The position numbers and the translations under genes were made by a program. A stretch of 64,000 nt of DNA from NCBI RefSeq assembly GCF_002964665.1, contig NZ_PQBZ01000034.1, forward strand, positions 930,429-994,428. The letters run 5' to 3'. Source of the DNA: Pseudoalteromonas sp. T1lg23B (lineage in GTDB: Bacteria > Pseudomonadota > Gammaproteobacteria > Enterobacterales > Alteromonadaceae). This document shows, one piece after another, positions 27,604 to 34,755 of this stretch (position 1 is the first letter of the stretch; each line of letters starts with the position of its first letter). The notes under the pieces were generated by a model, which was given only the letters and a program-made list of their open reading frames with translations, was not told the origin of the DNA and did no database searches.

Positions 27604-28235
27604 AATTGATACTCCAATACGAGGGTTTTGAGTGCCGCAAAATGGGTTGTTAAATCTTGGTGGGTGGTGAGTAAAATCGCGCCTCCCTGAGCCAGATGTT
27701 CACAAAAACGTGTCTGTAGCAGCTTTACGCCCTTCTTATCGAGCGCTGTAAAAGGCTCATCCAGTATCCACAGTTTAGCGTTATTAAGCCATAGTCTCAC
27801 TAACGCAACACGCCTTTGCTGACCTGCTGATAGTGTTCTCACTGGCACATCTTCTAAGCCAACCAGTCCTAACAGGGATAGCAAATCGTAAGCACGCTCG
27901 TCCACACCACAGCCATGAACACGCAGCCAGTGACAAACATTTTCATAGGCCGTTAGTTGGCCATTCACACCCGTTTTGTGGCCGATAAAAAGTAATTGCG
28001 CTGCAAACTCATCATAGTTGTTGCTAATAGACTGACCTTGAAAATGAATTTCCCCTTCATCAGGACGTGCAAACCCAGAGATGATCCGTAATAATGACGT
28101 TTTACCTGCGCCATTTGGGCCCTCAATTTGCATGATCTGCCCTGCTTCTAACGAGAAGCTTAACGATTCAAACAGACAGCGTTCTTGTTTAGTACAAGTA
28201 ACAGATTTAATCTCTAGCAAATTGGTTATTCTCAT
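27600..28235 (-). CDS. ccmA: Haem exporter ATP-binding subunit CcmA
   Basis: ABC ATPase of the CcmAB(CD) complex. 211 residues. Walker A GPNGAGKT at 39-46, ABC signature LSAGQQRRVAL at 135-145, Walker B LWILDEPFTALD (155-166), and an H-loop His in LLTTHQD. First gene of the ccmABCDEFGHI-mlaA operon, divergent from the FliK-like gene with 88 bases between starts. Confidence 0.96.
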   Translation of the reverse strand: MRITNLLEIKSVTCTKQERCLFESLSFSLEAGQIMQIEGPNGAGKTSLLRIISGFARPDEGEIHFQGQSISNNYDEFAAQLLFIGHKTGVNGQLTAYENVCHWLRVHGCGVDERAYDLLSLLGLVGLEDVPVRTLSAGQQRRVALVRLWLNNAKLWILDEPFTALDKKGVKLLQTRFCEHLAQGGAILLTTHQDLTTHFAALKTLVLEYQF

Positions 28236-28323
28236 TACCCAAAATTGGGCGTTAGTCTACCATAATGGTATGGTAATACGAATAACGCGTTGCGACCGAT
28301 TAGCGAAAATTTGATTTAAAATA

Positions 28324-30678
28324 ATGAATAAGCCACCGATTTCTATTCAATATTCGAACACACCTGATACAAGCTCAGCTTTAAACGAAGGGCGTGCAAA
28401 TATTGACCTCTCTAAACAAGCCAGCCAGTTTGTTGCGCGAAATGTGTTAATTAAACCTGATGCGCTGCAGATGGAGGTTGAAATTGATGGTCGCTGGCAA
28501 ACGATTCGACTGGCCGTAAAAGATAATAACCAACCCCCTCTGCGCTTAAACGAAGCAGTGATCACCTTAGGTGAAAATGGCCAATCCCTCACTATCAAGT
28601 CGCCAGAACAAACCGTCAATATTAAAGCAGCTAACCAGCTTTTGTCTCTATTAACTTTGATGAAAAGTGGCACGCCTGAGTCCAGTTTAAAAACCAGTGC
28701 GCATGTCACTGGCGGTAATAATCCGCAGCTTGTATTGGACAAGCTCGACCTAAAGCTTGCTTTGGATCCATCCCTTGCAAAGATCCTAACTCAAGAGCAC
28801 AAACTCATTGCGCAGTTACAAGCAAACGACCATAAAATTCAGTTAAAACTTACAAATGGGTTTGCCGACCAGCTTTTCTCCAGCGTACTAGCGAAGCAGA
28901 AAGTGTCCGAGCAGCTGGCTACTTTGGGGAAAAGCCTACTTCTGCTGGTTGATAAACATGCATTACAAGTGAAATTCGCTCCCTCGCTCAAAGCGCTCAC
29001 CCTACCACTGAGCAATTTACAAAGCCCACAACCTATCGGTACTGCACAGTGGCAACAAGCACAATTAAAAGCCACGACCATGGGCGTACAAATTAAAGCG
29101 CTCAGTGACCTACAACATTTGGATTTAAAACAACCCATAAAAGGTAAGTTTGCTCAAGTCAGCCCCCACATCGCACCAACACAGAGCCTTGAAACAGTAT
29201 CGAGCAATCTCAACCTAGGTTATAACAAGCCTCTGATTAATATCACCATTAACGATATAAAAAAGGCTGTCGAACAAGCACTTTCGCAATGGCTATCTAA
29301 ACCATTTAAGCAGTTAGCAACGAACAACACGGCGAAAACAGGACAAGGTACCCCCATTCCTAGCATGCTGCCGAGCCAAATTAGTAGTTTGCCAAAATTT
29401 GCAATGGCACCGCTTCTGTCAGTTTCACCATCAACCGATGCTCTGCCGCCGCTAGTAAAGCTGTTTGCGCAAATAAAAAACGTGTTGCAAAACCCAGCAG
29501 ATGCAGGGAGTCAGAAAGGTAATAACCTAAGCGGCCATCCGAGCTCACCTAAAGCAACTAACCAAACGTCAGACAAGAATACCTTATCTTTAAGTTCAGC
29601 AACTCAATCACTAGATAACGAAACCATAAAAGCTGAACAACGTAGCGTCATCACCGAAATGCTAAAAACGCCGCTGAAAACTACGGCAAGCTCGAATGTT
29701 AGCACACTCTTGCCCATGCCAAGGGGAGACTATCAGGCTAGCCATCCCATAGAGCGTAAGTTGCTGGAGCCGCTCTTAAAGTTAGTTGCTCAGACACCAA
29801 AGCAAACCGTATCGATGCTTAATAGCCAACTAGCAACCGAAAAGATAGCGCAGCTGAGTCAATACAAAGATCCACAGTCAGTGGATATGACCAAACTAGT
29901 CCATCAAGCATTCAGCCGTATGATTGATGCGAATAATATTTCAGCTAATCATGTTATGGCTGAACTAAATAGCCTTGTCCCAGGGTTGGTTAGTAAACAC
30001 CCACCAACCTCATTACCGACTAACAGCTTTACACAGGCTCTAGATAAGCTATTGGTGACAATGCTTGCATCACCTCGTGCAACTGCACCGCAGTCTTTGC
30101 CCGAAAATATAGACCAAACTCAGCGTCTTGGAGCATTGCTGGAAACCATATTACCTAATGCAAAGAGCATTGCGACAAAGCAGGTACTTCCTCATTTACA
30201 GCAGTTGAATAACACGTTACTCAGTGATTTAGCTCAGGTCCAAAACACGCTAACCAATAGCGTACAAATCACACCAACTAGTCAAAAGGTAGATAGTGAA
30301 ACTCAGTTGTTACTCAGCCTTTTTATGCCCATGAAACTACCAAGCGAATGTAAACAAACCGAGCTCCAAATAGGAAAATATAAAAAGCCAGCAAAAGCAA
30401 AAATGCCAGAAAAAACCGTATGGTTTGTGCGTCTTAATTTTGATTATGCCCACCTAGGCAAACTGAGTGCTCAAGCAGAGCTGATGGATAAAGCGCTCGA
30501 TTGTCAATTGGTTGCCAACACTCAGCAGGTATGTTCGTTGGCGGAGCCACATTTAGATGCTTTGCGACGAAAGCTTTGCTCACATGGTTTACAGGTGAAT
30601 GAGATTACGCTTAGTGAAGATGCACAGCAAACGCATACCTTTTACGAACAACATGCTATCGTTAATATTAAAGTTTAG
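28324..30678 (+). CDS. FliK-like flagellar hook-length control domain protein (second FliK paralogue)
   Basis: 784 residues, hydrophilic and rich in Gln, Ser, Thr, Lys and Pro, with no signal peptide or membrane helix: the character of secreted ruler proteins. The C-terminal ~130 residues (KTVWFVRLNFDYAHLGKLSAQAELMDKALDCQ-like strand-rich part, split here only for description) resemble the Flg_hook domain of FliK, which in the true FliK switches FlhB specificity. The canonical FliK lies at 48870-50852, so this is a paralogue. It is followed eight bases later by a free FlhB C-terminal domain. No good ribosome site is seen at the ATG. The function is not established; domain call is by similarity of character and context. 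Confidence 0.7.
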   Translation: MNKPPISIQYSNTPDTSSALNEGRANIDLSKQASQFVARNVLIKPDALQMEVEIDGRWQTIRLAVKDNNQPPLRLNEAVITLGENGQSLTIKSPEQTVNIKAANQLLSLLTLMKSGTPESSLKTSAHVTGGNNPQLVLDKLDLKLALDPSLAKILTQEHKLIAQLQANDHKIQLKLTNGFADQLFSSVLAKQKVSEQLATLGKSLLLLVDKHALQVKFAPSLKALTLPLSNLQSPQPIGTAQWQQAQLKATTMGVQIKALSDLQHLDLKQPIKGKFAQVSPHIAPTQSLETVSSNLNLGYNKPLINITINDIKKAVEQALSQWLSKPFKQLATNNTAKTGQGTPIPSMLPSQISSLPKFAMAPLLSVSPSTDALPPLVKLFAQIKNVLQNPADAGSQKGNNLSGHPSSPKATNQTSDKNTLSLSSATQSLDNETIKAEQRSVITEMLKTPLKTTASSNVSTLLPMPRGDYQASHPIERKLLEPLLKLVAQTPKQTVSMLNSQLATEKIAQLSQYKDPQSVDMTKLVHQAFSRMIDANNISANHVMAELNSLVPGLVSKHPPTSLPTNSFTQALDKLLVTMLASPRATAPQSLPENIDQTQRLGALLETILPNAKSIATKQVLPHLQQLNNTLLSDLAQVQNTLTNSVQITPTSQKVDSETQLLLSLFMPMKLPSECKQTELQIGKYKKPAKAKMPEKTVWFVRLNFDYAHLGKLSAQAELMDKALDCQLVANTQQVCSLAEPHLDALRRKLCSHGLQVNEITLSEDAQQTHTFYEQHAIVNIKV

Positions 30679-30686
30679 GAGTCAGT

Positions 30687-30983
30687 ATGGAACAAAAAAC
30701 AGCGATAGGTTTGCTGTATGAAGCAGGCAGTTCACCACATGTAGCTTGTAAAGGCTTTGGTGAGCTTGCCGAAGAGATCATCGCCCTCGCCAAGGAAAAA
30801 GGGATCATGATCCACGAGGATGCTGAACTGGCGAAAACCTTGGAACAACTCGACTTGCATCAGGAAATACCCAAAGAGCTCTACTATGTCATTGCCGAGC
30901 TCATTGCTTTTTCATATGTATTACGAGGAAAGTTTCCACCAGGATGGAAAGGTTTTAGTAATAAACTGGATATTAAGGCTTAA
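30687..30983 (+). CDS. Stand-alone FlhB/YscU C-terminal-domain-like protein (FlhX-like)
   Basis: 98 residues corresponding to the cytoplasmic part of FlhB after its autocleavage site. TAIGLLYEAGSSPHVACKGFGELAEEI parallels YSVALKYDTEKAGAPMVVAKGVDEIA of the full FlhB in this window, and ELAKTLEQLDLHQEIPKELYYVIAELIAFSYVLRGK parallels its end. It lacks the membrane domain and the NPTH cleavage motif. AGGAG overlaps the stop of the FliK-like gene, so the pair is translationally linked. Known in other bacteria as FlhB-like/FlhX proteins that can partly stand in for the FlhB C-domain; the role here is inferred. Confidence 0.8.
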   Translation: MEQKTAIGLLYEAGSSPHVACKGFGELAEEIIALAKEKGIMIHEDAELAKTLEQLDLHQEIPKELYYVIAELIAFSYVLRGKFPPGWKGFSNKLDIKA

Positions 30984-31406
30984 TCAAGATTTTTGATGCA
31001 GTGACATTAACAGCTCAGCTTCCGCTCGAGGGATTTCACACTCACGCATGATTTCTTCCAAATCGGCACCCAATTCAATCATCTTAACTGCACGAGAGTA
31101 GATTTTTGCATCAGGATCATCATATTTTTGTACAGCCTGTTGCTGAGCCAGTTCCTTTGCATAGTTCTCGCACGCAACTAAACGTTTACCAATACTCATT
31201 AAACTGCTGCGTACTTCCGTTATTTCGCTACGCAAAATAGCAGTTTGATCATGATTGTCTTTTATTTTCTGCCTCAGAGACAAGACTTGCTGATGACTGC
31301 CTCCCAAACGTTTGCTCAACATAAAAACCAACCCCAAGCATACAAAAGTGAGTAAGCTTGAGGCGATCAATATAAGTAATACGAGGTTATTATTTACTAC
31401 TTCCAC
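30984..31406 (-). CDS. DUF2802 membrane-anchored coiled-coil protein
   Basis: 140 residues: one N-terminal membrane helix (about 7-29), a coiled-coil segment (about 35-90: VLSLRQKIKDNHDQTAILRSEI), and a small C-terminal helical domain ending with KMIELGADLEEIMRECEIPRAEAELLMSLHQ. The C-terminal part looks like a helix-turn-helix-like motif with the IPRAEAELL pattern of DUF2802. Its place at the end of the che operon, three bases after cheW, is conserved in many polar-flagellate gammaproteobacteria. Function unknown. Confidence 0.8.
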   Translation of the reverse strand: MEVVNNNLVLLILIASSLLTFVCLGLVFMLSKRLGGSHQQVLSLRQKIKDNHDQTAILRSEITEVRSSLMSIGKRLVACENYAKELAQQQAVQKYDDPDAKIYSRAVKMIELGADLEEIMRECEIPRAEAELLMSLHQKS

Positions 31407-31409
31407 AGT

Positions 31410-31907
31410 TTACAAATGACTCAACTCGTCCCACTCATCATCACTGAGTAGTTTATTTAAATCGACCAGAATAAGAAGCTCACCTTCGCGGTTAGAGACA
31501 CCCTGAATGAACTTAGCACTCTCTTCAGTTCCAATATTAGGCGCACTGTCAATCTCTGAACTTCGTAAATAGACTACTTCAGCAACGCTGTCGACCAAAA
31601 TACCGATAACTTGCTTTTCTGCTTCTATGATTACGATACGAGAGTTGTCTGTAACCTCAGCGCTGACCAATCCAAAACGTGCTCTAGTATCTATAACCGT
31701 TACAACATTACCACGTAGATTAATAATACCTAGCACGTACGCTGGTGCACCAGGAACAGGAGCAATTTCTGTATAGCGCAATACTTCCTGTACCTGCATC
31801 ACATTAATGCCGTATGTTTCATCCTCGAGTTTATAGGTCACCCATTGAAGAACTTCATCATTACTATCGGCATTTTTGTCTGCGGAAAGTAGTCTATCTT
31901 GGCTCAT
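31410..31907 (-). CDS. cheW: Chemotaxis coupling protein CheW
   Basis: Couples chemoreceptors to CheA in the array. 165 residues. The SH3-like CheW fold is clear: LQWVTYKLEDETYGINVMQVQEVLRY, PVPGAPAYVLGIINLRGNVVTVID, then SRIVIIEAEKQVIGILVDSVAEV and ILVDLNKLLSDDEW. The motif NLRG and the E-to-R-rich receptor interface are as expected. Co-transcribed with parP and the DUF2802 gene. Confidence 0.96.
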   Translation of the reverse strand: MSQDRLLSADKNADSNDEVLQWVTYKLEDETYGINVMQVQEVLRYTEIAPVPGAPAYVLGIINLRGNVVTVIDTRARFGLVSAEVTDNSRIVIIEAEKQVIGILVDSVAEVVYLRSSEIDSAPNIGTEESAKFIQGVSNREGELLILVDLNKLLSDDEWDELSHL

Positions 31908-31931
31908 GGTTTAACTCCAAAAAGATCTTGT

Positions 31932-32702
31932 TTACTGCTCTCGACTATCGAGGCCTTGCTCAAGCAAGCGGTTTAAATTCTCTACATCAATCAACGCGCA
32001 CATTTTTTCTTTGATTACGCCTGCCAGCCATGGTCTTTTACCATTGCCTGTGCGCCATTTCACATCATCTGGCCGCAATGTAATATTGTTTACCAAATTT
32101 TCAGCTAATAATCCCCATGGGCTATCACCCAATGTGATTAAATACTGATAATCTAAGCTCTCTTCCAACTCTGCCGTATACTTTTCTGGCATTACCCAAC
32201 GCGCTGTATCAACTACATTAAGTTTTTCATCACGATTTAACATCACGCCTTTAAACCACTTAGGCTTACCAAACAACTGATTTACTTCTCCTAGCTGATG
32301 GATACCACCTAGTGATTTTAATGGCACAGCCAAGGTAAGCCCTGCGACTTCAAAAAATAGTGCCTGAAACTCTTGCTCACCGTACGCTTCTTTAGCGCTA
32401 ACTGGTTGATTTTTTGTTTCAGTCGATTCTTTGATAATAGTATTATTTTCTGTTATCTCAAGATCTTTCGTTTGTTCTTCAGGGATTTCCTGTGCCGCAT
32501 CGGGTGGTATTTTTGCTTCAATTAACGGTTCACTTTTAAGCTGCTCGACTTGAACTTGCTCTTCAGCTTCTGATGCCAATGGAACCTGTTCAAGTAATTT
32601 GGCTACAGGCAGCAATGAGCTGTCTTCAGGTTCTTCTTCACTGAGAAGCGCCCCTAAATATTGCTTCATAACTTTTTCATTAGCAAACAAGTGTTTACTC
32701 AT
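31932..32702 (-). CDS. parP: ParP-like CheW-domain array-integration protein
   Basis: 256 residues. The N-terminal ~110 residues are acidic and disordered with many Glu, Gln and Pro; the C-terminal ~140 are a divergent CheW domain (EFQALFFEVAGLTLAVPLKSLGGIHQL, WFKGVMLNRDEKLNVVDTARWVMP, WGLLAENLVNNITLRPDDVKWRTGNGKRPWLAGVI). In Vibrio, ParP couples the ParC polar ATPase to CheA and receptors through this domain. Assigned by layout and its place between parC and cheW rather than by one motif. Confidence 0.8.
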   Translation of the reverse strand: MSKHLFANEKVMKQYLGALLSEEEPEDSSLLPVAKLLEQVPLASEAEEQVQVEQLKSEPLIEAKIPPDAAQEIPEEQTKDLEITENNTIIKESTETKNQPVSAKEAYGEQEFQALFFEVAGLTLAVPLKSLGGIHQLGEVNQLFGKPKWFKGVMLNRDEKLNVVDTARWVMPEKYTAELEESLDYQYLITLGDSPWGLLAENLVNNITLRPDDVKWRTGNGKRPWLAGVIKEKMCALIDVENLNRLLEQGLDSREQ

Positions 32703-32710
32703 TACTACCT

Positions 32711-33481
32711 CTATTTAACCTGCAATAAATAATCAAGTAAGGCCCGATAAGCAAACACTCCCCGAGATTTTGGACAATAAGAAACGGGGACCTGTTGAGC
32801 TAAACTTGCATCTCTAAACTTTGTATCCACCGGAACCACTCCAGGCCAAACATACTCTTTGTAATTGGCTAATAGGGTTTTGTAGGCCTCCAACGAGGCT
32901 TTCGTCCGTTTGTCATACATTGTTGGCACTATGGTATATTGATATTTCTTGGATTGCGAACTTTGCATTAATTCCATGGTTCGCATCATTCGGTCCAACC
33001 CTTTCAGAGCAAGAAATTCAGTCTGTACTGGGATTAAAATCCGTTCACTGGCAGCCAACGCATTAACCATAAGTACACCAAGTACAGGTGGACAATCGAT
33101 AATTGCATAGTCGTAATGGTCTTTAACTTTTTCTAGCGCTTTTTTGAGTACCAAACCCATTCCAGCTCGATTTCCCATACTTCTATCTAAAGTGGCTATA
33201 GCCATAGTAGCTGGCAATATATCCAGGTTTTCTATCGTTGAGGGGCACAATGCTTGCAAGATCTCTTCACTTTGCATGGCACTACCACGAGCAAAAATAT
33301 CATAAACGCTAATCTCTAACTCTTCAGAGTCGATACCAAAATAGTAGGTCAAAGACGCATGTGGATCTGTATCTATCAACAACACACGTTTACCTTGGAG
33401 TGCTAAAATTCCCCCCAAGCTCACTGTTGTGGTCGTTTTCCCTACTCCCCCTTTTTGGTTTGCTACTGTCCAGATCTTCAC
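32711..33481 (-). CDS. parC: ParC-like ParA-family ATPase of the polar chemotaxis array
   Basis: Positions and partitions chemoreceptor arrays at the old pole. 256 residues. It has a deviant Walker A (NQKGGVGKTTTTVSLGG), Walker A' DTDPHASLTYYFG, and Walker B region YAIIDCPPVLGVLMVNALAASE. Starts ATG 33481, 64 bases after cheB, and ends eight bases before parP. ParA-type partition ATPases share the fold; the location inside the che operon next to parP points to ParC rather than plasmid or chromosome partition. Not topoisomerase IV subunit ParC, which shares the name. Confidence 0.88.
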   Translation of the reverse strand: MKIWTVANQKGGVGKTTTTVSLGGILALQGKRVLLIDTDPHASLTYYFGIDSEELEISVYDIFARGSAMQSEEILQALCPSTIENLDILPATMAIATLDRSMGNRAGMGLVLKKALEKVKDHYDYAIIDCPPVLGVLMVNALAASERILIPVQTEFLALKGLDRMMRTMELMQSSQSKKYQYTIVPTMYDKRTKASLEAYKTLLANYKEYVWPGVVPVDTKFRDASLAQQVPVSYCPKSRGVFAYRALLDYLLQVK

Positions 33482-33545
33482 GAGCTAATGCATTCTCCAA
33501 GTTGTGCGCTTATTCTTGTTGTTATTTGCTTACTGGCACCTGCAG

Positions 33546-34691
33546 CTAACACCCAACCTCTTTGTTGAGCTTTGCCGCAACCTCTGGCAAAGCAATATGC
33601 TCAGATGCTAGACCTGCATTCGCAACGGCTTGTGGCATCCCATAAACAACACAGGTTTTTTCGTCTTGAGCCCAAATAGTAGCACCTGCTTGCTTGAGCA
33701 TACGAGCGCCATCACGGCCATCCGCTCCCATGCCTGTTAATACGATAGCTAATACATCCCCTTGATAAGCCTTAGCGGCACTTGCAAATGTAACATCCAC
33801 ACTTGGCTTATAGGTGATACGTGGACTATCATCTTCAAACACTCGAAGTGTCTTACTTGCCCCTCTTGCTTCAACCATCATTTGCTGGCCACCGGGCGCT
33901 AAATAGGCAACTCCCGGTTCTAAACGGTCTCCCTGCTGTGCTTCTTTTACCCTGATTTTGCACAAACTGTTCAAACGGCTGGCAAATGCAGGAGTAAACG
34001 CAGCAGGCATGTGTTGTATAAGCAAAATTGGATGGGGAAAGTTACTCGGCAACTGTGTCAAAATGGTTTGCAACGCAACTGGACCACCCGTTGATGTACC
34101 AATCGCAACAATTTGATATTTTTTGCCTGATGCCTTGAATGAAGCGCTAGAGCCACTGACTGGCGCGGTACGCTGAAACGTTCTATCAGGCTGGCTAACT
34201 CTCGTATTAGTGCCAAGGTCTTGGCTTGGGGTAGGGCGACTAGCCTGTCTTGCTGCAAACGGGCTCACAAATCGTGGTAAGCGACGACGGCCAATTTCTT
34301 TTACTTTACTCTGTAAAGACTTAATGGCTTCATCGCTGTTGCGAGCAATATCTTCAAACTTCTTTGGTAAGAAATCCAAGGCGCCTGCGTCTAAAGCATC
34401 CAGAGTAGCGCTCGCTCCCTCTCTGGTTAAAGATGAAAACATGAGAATTGGCGTAGGATTAGAAGCCATAATCTGTTTCACAGCACTAATACCATCCAAG
34501 ACCGGCATTTCAACATCCATAGTGATAACGTCAGGTTTCAATTGTGCTGCTTTTTCAACAGCCTCTTTGCCATTAACAGCAAAATCAATCACCTTAATAT
34601 CACTATCTAGCTCAAGAATTTCGCTTACTCTACGGCGAAAGAAACTTGAGTCATCAACTACTAACACTTTAACTGCCATTGGCACGCTCAT
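33546..34691 (-). CDS. cheB: Chemotaxis methylesterase / glutaminase CheB
   Basis: Removes methyl groups from receptors and deamidates glutamines on phosphorylation by CheA. 381 residues from ATG 34691 ([14 protein letters not shown]); 34679 (MAVKVL) is possible. The frame is open to 34730, but that region is an intergenic hairpin. Receiver: [15 protein letters not shown] and [13 protein letters not shown] with the acceptor Asp. The catalytic domain has Ser in [11 protein letters not shown], His in [14 protein letters not shown] and Asp in [12 protein letters not shown] Ser/Thr/Pro/Gln-rich linker of about 50 residues joins them. Confidence 0.95.
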   Translation of the reverse strand: MSVPMAVKVLVVDDSSFFRRRVSEILELDSDIKVIDFAVNGKEAVEKAAQLKPDVITMDVEMPVLDGISAVKQIMASNPTPILMFSSLTREGASATLDALDAGALDFLPKKFEDIARNSDEAIKSLQSKVKEIGRRRLPRFVSPFAARQASRPTPSQDLGTNTRVSQPDRTFQRTAPVSGSSASFKASGKKYQIVAIGTSTGGPVALQTILTQLPSNFPHPILLIQHMPAAFTPAFASRLNSLCKIRVKEAQQGDRLEPGVAYLAPGGQQMMVEARGASKTLRVFEDDSPRITYKPSVDVTFASAAKAYQGDVLAIVLTGMGADGRDGARMLKQAGATIWAQDEKTCVVYGMPQAVANAGLASEHIALPEVAAKLNKEVGC

Positions 34692-34706
34692 TAAATATTC
34701 AGATCT

Positions 34707-34730
34707 AAAAAGTGGTGCGCAAGGCACCAC
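34707..34730 (-). terminator. Terminator-like hairpin between cheA and cheB
   Basis: Seven-base stem GTGGTGC/GCACCAC with a five-base loop, followed on the minus strand by five T. It lies 26 bases after the cheA stop and just before the cheB start, so it would reduce transcription of cheB-parC-parP-cheW relative to cheA. Confidence 0.75.
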
Positions 34731-34755
34731 TGTGTCTAACTCTTACTTAGAAACT

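Noticed and set aside
28272..28303. Possible sigma-28 promoter upstream of the FliK-like gene (TAAT, spacer of about 17, ACCGATTA)
   Set aside because: The -10-like CCGATTA is reasonable, but no TAAA lies at the usual 15-base spacing, so it was not listed as a feature.
32711..33481. Plasmid or chromosome partition ParA/Soj
   Set aside because: No ParB gene or parS-like repeats nearby; its place between cheB and parP indicates array partition.
34692..34730. N-terminal extension of cheB
   Set aside because: It overlaps an intergenic hairpin and has no match to CheB; the start at 34691 (or 34679) fits.
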